NCBI GenBank assembly: GCA_900754775.1
Contig: CAAEDZ010000128.1
Coordinates: forward strand, 1 to 15,092
Direction of reading: 5' to 3'
DNA length: 15,092 bases
Origin: Clostridia bacterium
Lineage (GTDB): Bacteria > Bacillota_A > Clostridia > Christensenellales > Aristaeellaceae
The translations under genes and the position numbers were made by a program. The notes under the pieces were generated by a model. It worked only from the letters and a program-made list of their open reading frames with translations. It was not told the origin of the DNA and made no database searches. Each line of letters starts with the position of its first letter. Position 1 is the stretch's first letter. Positions 12,341-15,092 of the stretch are shown piece after piece.

Positions 12341-14923
12341 ATGGCGGAAAAGCTGGTGCTGCTGGACGGATACAGCCTCATGTACCGCGCCTTTCACGCG
12401 CTCTCCACGCCCATGACCGCGCCGGACGGCACGCCTACCAACGCCGTACACGGCTTTGTGATGATGCTTCTGCGCGTGCTGGACGAAGAAGCGCCCACGG
12501 CGGCGGCGGTGGCTTTCGACGTGAGCAAGCACACCTTCCGTACCGATCTCTACGACGGCTACAAGGCCAACCGCAAGCCCATGCCCGAGGAACTGCGCCA
12601 GCAGGACCCCGTCATCCGCGATCTGCTCGGGCGCATGGGCCTGCGCATCGTCGAATGCGAGGGCTTTGAGGCCGACGACATTCTGGGCACCCTCTCCCGC
12701 CAGTGCGAGGAAATGGGCATGGAGGCCCTGCTCGTCACCGGCGACCGCGATTCCTTCCAGCTCGCCGGGGAGAACACCTCTATTCTGTACACCAAGCGCG
12801 GCATCAGCGAGACGCAGCGCGTCACCCCCGCGTGGGTGCGGGAGACATACGGCGTCACTCCCGCGCAGCTGATCGACGTCAAGGGCCTGATGGGCGATGC
12901 CTCCGACAACATCCCCGGCGTGCCCGGCGTGGGCGAAAAGACCGCCCTGCGCCTCGTCGCCCAGTACGGCGACCTCGAGCATGTGCTTGCGGGCGCGGAC
13001 AAGGGCGAAAAGGGCCGCCTGCGCGAACGCCTGTTGGAAAACGCCGATCTGGCGCGCCTGAGCCGCACGCTGGCCACCATTTGCCGCGACGCGCCCGTGG
13101 CCCTCGATCTGGACGCGTGGCGCCTTGACGGCCTTGGCGGCGGCCTTGCCCGCCTGCGCGAACTGGGCATGAACCAGGCCGCGCGCCGCCTTGCGCAGTT
13201 GGCGGGCGACAGCGCCCCCGCGCCCGCTCCGGCGGCAGAGACCGCTCCCGCCTCCGACGGCGATGTGGAAACGCCCCCGGACGCCGCCGCCCTTGCCGCG
13301 CGCCTTGCCCAACTGGCTGCCACGGCCAATCATGTCGCCCTGCACGTGGGCGCGGCCTTCTCCGCCGCCACGGACGCGGCGCGGCTGCGCATGCCCCTGG
13401 GCGGCGACCTCATCGACCCCGGCATCAGCGCGGCGGAAGCGCTTGAGGCCGCGCGGCCGCTGCTTGCCGCCAAAGCGCCCAAGGCGCTCTACGACGTCAA
13501 GGCGCTGGGCGCGCTTTTGCCCGAGACCGCAGGCGACGCCTTTGACACTATGCTCGCCGCCTACGTGCTTGACCCGCAGCGCCCTTCCTATGACCTGCAG
13601 GCCCTCTGCGAAAGCGCCGGCACGCCCTGGGACGCGGCCTGTCCCGCCGCCTCGCTGTGGCCGCTGCGCCTGTGGCAGGAGGAAAAGCTGGCCTCGGACG
13701 AACTGACCGCCATCTACCGCGACATCGAGCGCCCGCTGGCGGGTGTGCTTTACGCGATGGAGCGCGAGGGCTTCCTCATCGACGCGGACGCGCTCGAAGC
13801 GCTGGGCCGCGATTTCCGCGCCCGCGCCGCCGAACTGGAGGCGCAGATCTACGCGCTGGCGGGGGAGACGTTCAACATCAAATCGCCCAAGCAGCTCTCC
13901 GAAGTGCTGTTTGACAAATTGGGCCTGCCGCGCCCGCGCAAGACCAACCGCGGCTTCGCCACCACCAGCGCCGAGGTGCTGGAATCCCTTTCCGGGGATT
14001 ACCCCATCTGCGCGTTGATCCTCGATTACCGCCGCTACCAGAAGCTGGACAGCACCTATGTGGGCGCGCTGATCAAACTGCGCGATGAAAACGGCCGCGT
14101 CCACTCCTCCTTCGACCAGACGGCCACGGCCACGGGGCGCATCTCCTCCAACGAGCCGAATCTGCAAAACATCCCCGTGCGCACGGAGGTGGGCCGCGAG
14201 ATCCGCGCCGCCTTCGTCGCCCGCCCCGGCTGGGTGCTGGTGGACGCGGACTATTCGCAGATCGAGCTGCGCGTGCTTGCCCACATGTCCGGCGACGAGA
14301 CCATGCGCTCCGCCTTTCTGGAGGGGCAGGACATCCACAGCCGCACCGCCGCCGAGGTCTACGGCGTGCCGCTTGACGAGGTGACGCCCGCGATGCGCTC
14401 CTCGGCCAAGGCGGTCAACTTCGGCATCGTCTACGGCATCTCCGATTTCACGCTGGCGAGGAACATCTCCGTCACCCGCGCCGAAGCCCGCGATTTCATG
14501 GATCGCTACTTCGCCCGCTATCCCGGCGTCAAGCGCTTTATGGAGGATTGCGTGCAGCTGGGCTACGCGCGCGGCTACGCCCGCACGCTGCTGGGCCGGC
14601 GGCGCTACCTGCCGGAACTGAAGAGCCCCAGCTACAACGTGCGCGCCTTTGGCGAGCGCTGCGCGATGAACAGCCCCATCCAGGGCACGGCGGCGGACAT
14701 CATCAAACTGGCGATGATCCGCGTTTTCGAGGCGCTGCGCGCGCAAAAGCTGCGCGCCCGCCTGATCCTGCAAGTACACGATGAACTGATCGTCGAGGCC
14801 CCCGAGGACGAGGCCGAGCGCGTGCGCGCCCTGCTTCAGGAGTGCATGGAGGGGGTCATGCGCCTGAGCGTGCCGCTCAGGACGGATATTTCCGTGGGGA
14901 GGAATTGGCGTGAGTGCAAATAG
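12341..14923 (+). CDS. polA: DNA polymerase I
   Basis: A repair and Okazaki-fragment-processing polymerase, 860 residues (E. coli 928, Bacillus types about 880). The N-terminal 5'-3' exonuclease domain (about 1-290) starts LVLLDGYSLMYRAFHAL and includes YKANRKPMPEEL, FEADDILGTL, TGDRDSFQL and the DNA-binding DASDNIPGVPGVGEKTA. The middle domain (about 310-475) keeps the 3'-5' exonuclease fold but lacks the catalytic acids: no DxE in motif I, no N-x-x-Y-D in motif II, no YxxxD in motif III, so proofreading is probably absent. The polymerase domain has TATGRISSNEPNLQNIP, motif A DYSQIELR (Asp637), motif B RSSAKAVNFGIVYG, and motif C QVHDE (813-815 HDE). The ATG at 12341 follows AGGGAGGG by 5 nt; the longer open frame extends across the promoter. 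It overlaps coaE by 14 bp. Confidence 0.97.
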   Translation: MAEKLVLLDGYSLMYRAFHALSTPMTAPDGTPTNAVHGFVMMLLRVLDEEAPTAAAVAFDVSKHTFRTDLYDGYKANRKPMPEELRQQDPVIRDLLGRMGLRIVECEGFEADDILGTLSRQCEEMGMEALLVTGDRDSFQLAGENTSILYTKRGISETQRVTPAWVRETYGVTPAQLIDVKGLMGDASDNIPGVPGVGEKTALRLVAQYGDLEHVLAGADKGEKGRLRERLLENADLARLSRTLATICRDAPVALDLDAWRLDGLGGGLARLRELGMNQAARRLAQLAGDSAPAPAPAAETAPASDGDVETPPDAAALAARLAQLAATANHVALHVGAAFSAATDAARLRMPLGGDLIDPGISAAEALEAARPLLAAKAPKALYDVKALGALLPETAGDAFDTMLAAYVLDPQRPSYDLQALCESAGTPWDAACPAASLWPLRLWQEEKLASDELTAIYRDIERPLAGVLYAMEREGFLIDADALEALGRDFRARAAELEAQIYALAGETFNIKSPKQLSEVLFDKLGLPRPRKTNRGFATTSAEVLESLSGDYPICALILDYRRYQKLDSTYVGALIKLRDENGRVHSSFDQTATATGRISSNEPNLQNIPVRTEVGREIRAAFVARPGWVLVDADYSQIELRVLAHMSGDETMRSAFLEGQDIHSRTAAEVYGVPLDEVTPAMRSSAKAVNFGIVYGISDFTLARNISVTRAEARDFMDRYFARYPGVKRFMEDCVQLGYARGYARTLLGRRRYLPELKSPSYNVRAFGERCAMNSPIQGTAADIIKLAMIRVFEALRAQKLRARLILQVHDELIVEAPEDEAERVRALLQECMEGVMRLSVPLRTDISVGRNWRECK

Positions 14924-15092
14924 ACCCTACATCATCGGCTTGACCGGCGGCATCGGCACCGGCAAGAGCGAGGCGGCGAAGTTCCTGGCCTCGCTGGGCG
15001 CGGTCCATCTGGATGCGGACGCCATTTCGCACGAATTGACCGAGCCGGGTGGCGAGGCGCTCGAGCCCATCCGCGCCGAGTTCGGCGAGGAT
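14910..15092 (+). CDS. coaE: Dephospho-CoA kinase CoaE, 3' truncated by window
   Basis: This enzyme catalyses the last step of coenzyme A synthesis, phosphorylation of the 3'-hydroxyl of dephospho-CoA. Only the first 61 codons are visible (the family is about 200). They show the P-loop IGLTGGIGTGKS (residues 9-20), where most members have GSGKS, and the substrate-region strand VHLDADAISHEL (32-43). The GTG at 14910 is chosen because GGGAGG sits 7 nt upstream; both lie inside the 3' end of polA, in another frame, so the genes overlap by 14 bp and are probably translationally coupled. polA followed by coaE is common in Bacillota, sometimes with mutM between; mutM is absent here. Confidence 0.93.
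   Translation, partial: MSANRPYIIGLTGGIGTGKSEAAKFLASLGAVHLDADAISHELTEPGGEALEPIRAEFGED

Noticed and set aside
12191..14779. An 862-codon open frame on the minus strand opposite polA
   Set aside because: It mirrors polA codon for codon in very GC-rich DNA, where antisense stops are rare. The translation is low-complexity (Ala, Gly, Arg, His, Val) with no recognisable domain, and polA on the other strand has every family motif.

Overview
The window is about 15 kb of high-GC (roughly two-thirds G+C), densely coded DNA that most resembles an uncultured Clostridia-type Firmicute (Bacillota). The reasons are the lepA-hemW neighbourhood, a stand-alone aspartate kinase with two ACT domains, a DUF3793-flavodoxin pair, an Lsa/CplR-like ABC-F gene, an arginine-phosphatase-type YwlE, strong GGAGG ribosome binding sites and sigma-A promoters with 17-18 bp spacers. 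This assignment is inferred from gene content; no marker tree was possible. I see no rRNA, tRNA, CRISPR array, insertion sequence or prophage.

Layout. Positions 1-650 hold the 3' part of livF (branched-chain amino acid ABC transporter ATPase), which converges on corA (minus strand) across a bidirectional terminator. corA and an aspartate kinase gene (1769-3106, plus) are divergently transcribed. A ywlE-like phosphatase (3238-3651, plus) then converges on an unrecognised secreted protein (3761-4429, minus). From 4522 a plus-strand unit consists of a strong promoter, a leader of about 186 nt with a three-codon ORF and mutually exclusive hairpins, and an ABC-F ribosome-protection gene (4743-6236). 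The minus-strand unit 7525-6294 has a consensus promoter, a leader, a DUF3793 gene and a short flavodoxin gene, with two nearly identical 16-bp palindromes in the leader. The next minus-strand block, 11577-7575, is a compact operon: lepA, two small YcxB-like membrane paralogues, and hemW. A small membrane-anchored protein (11682-12143, minus) is divergent from polA (12341-14923, plus), and polA overlaps coaE, which runs off the right edge.

How the parts work together. Most of the window is housekeeping: DNA polymerase I, LepA/EF4, HemW, CoaE, aspartate kinase and CorA. Two accessory regulatory regions stand out. The ABC-F leader has the layout of a ribosome-mediated attenuator: promoter, tiny ORF, an anti-terminator hairpin, and a terminator whose 3' arm contains the ABC-F ribosome binding site and whose U-run directly precedes the ATG. 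The DUF3793-flavodoxin promoter carries a palindrome resembling a DtxR/IdeR-family (iron) operator just after the predicted transcription start. A second copy lies 164 bp further on, just before the gene, and a possible leader terminator lies between them. Both are read directly from sequence pairing and motif matches; the regulatory roles are inferred.
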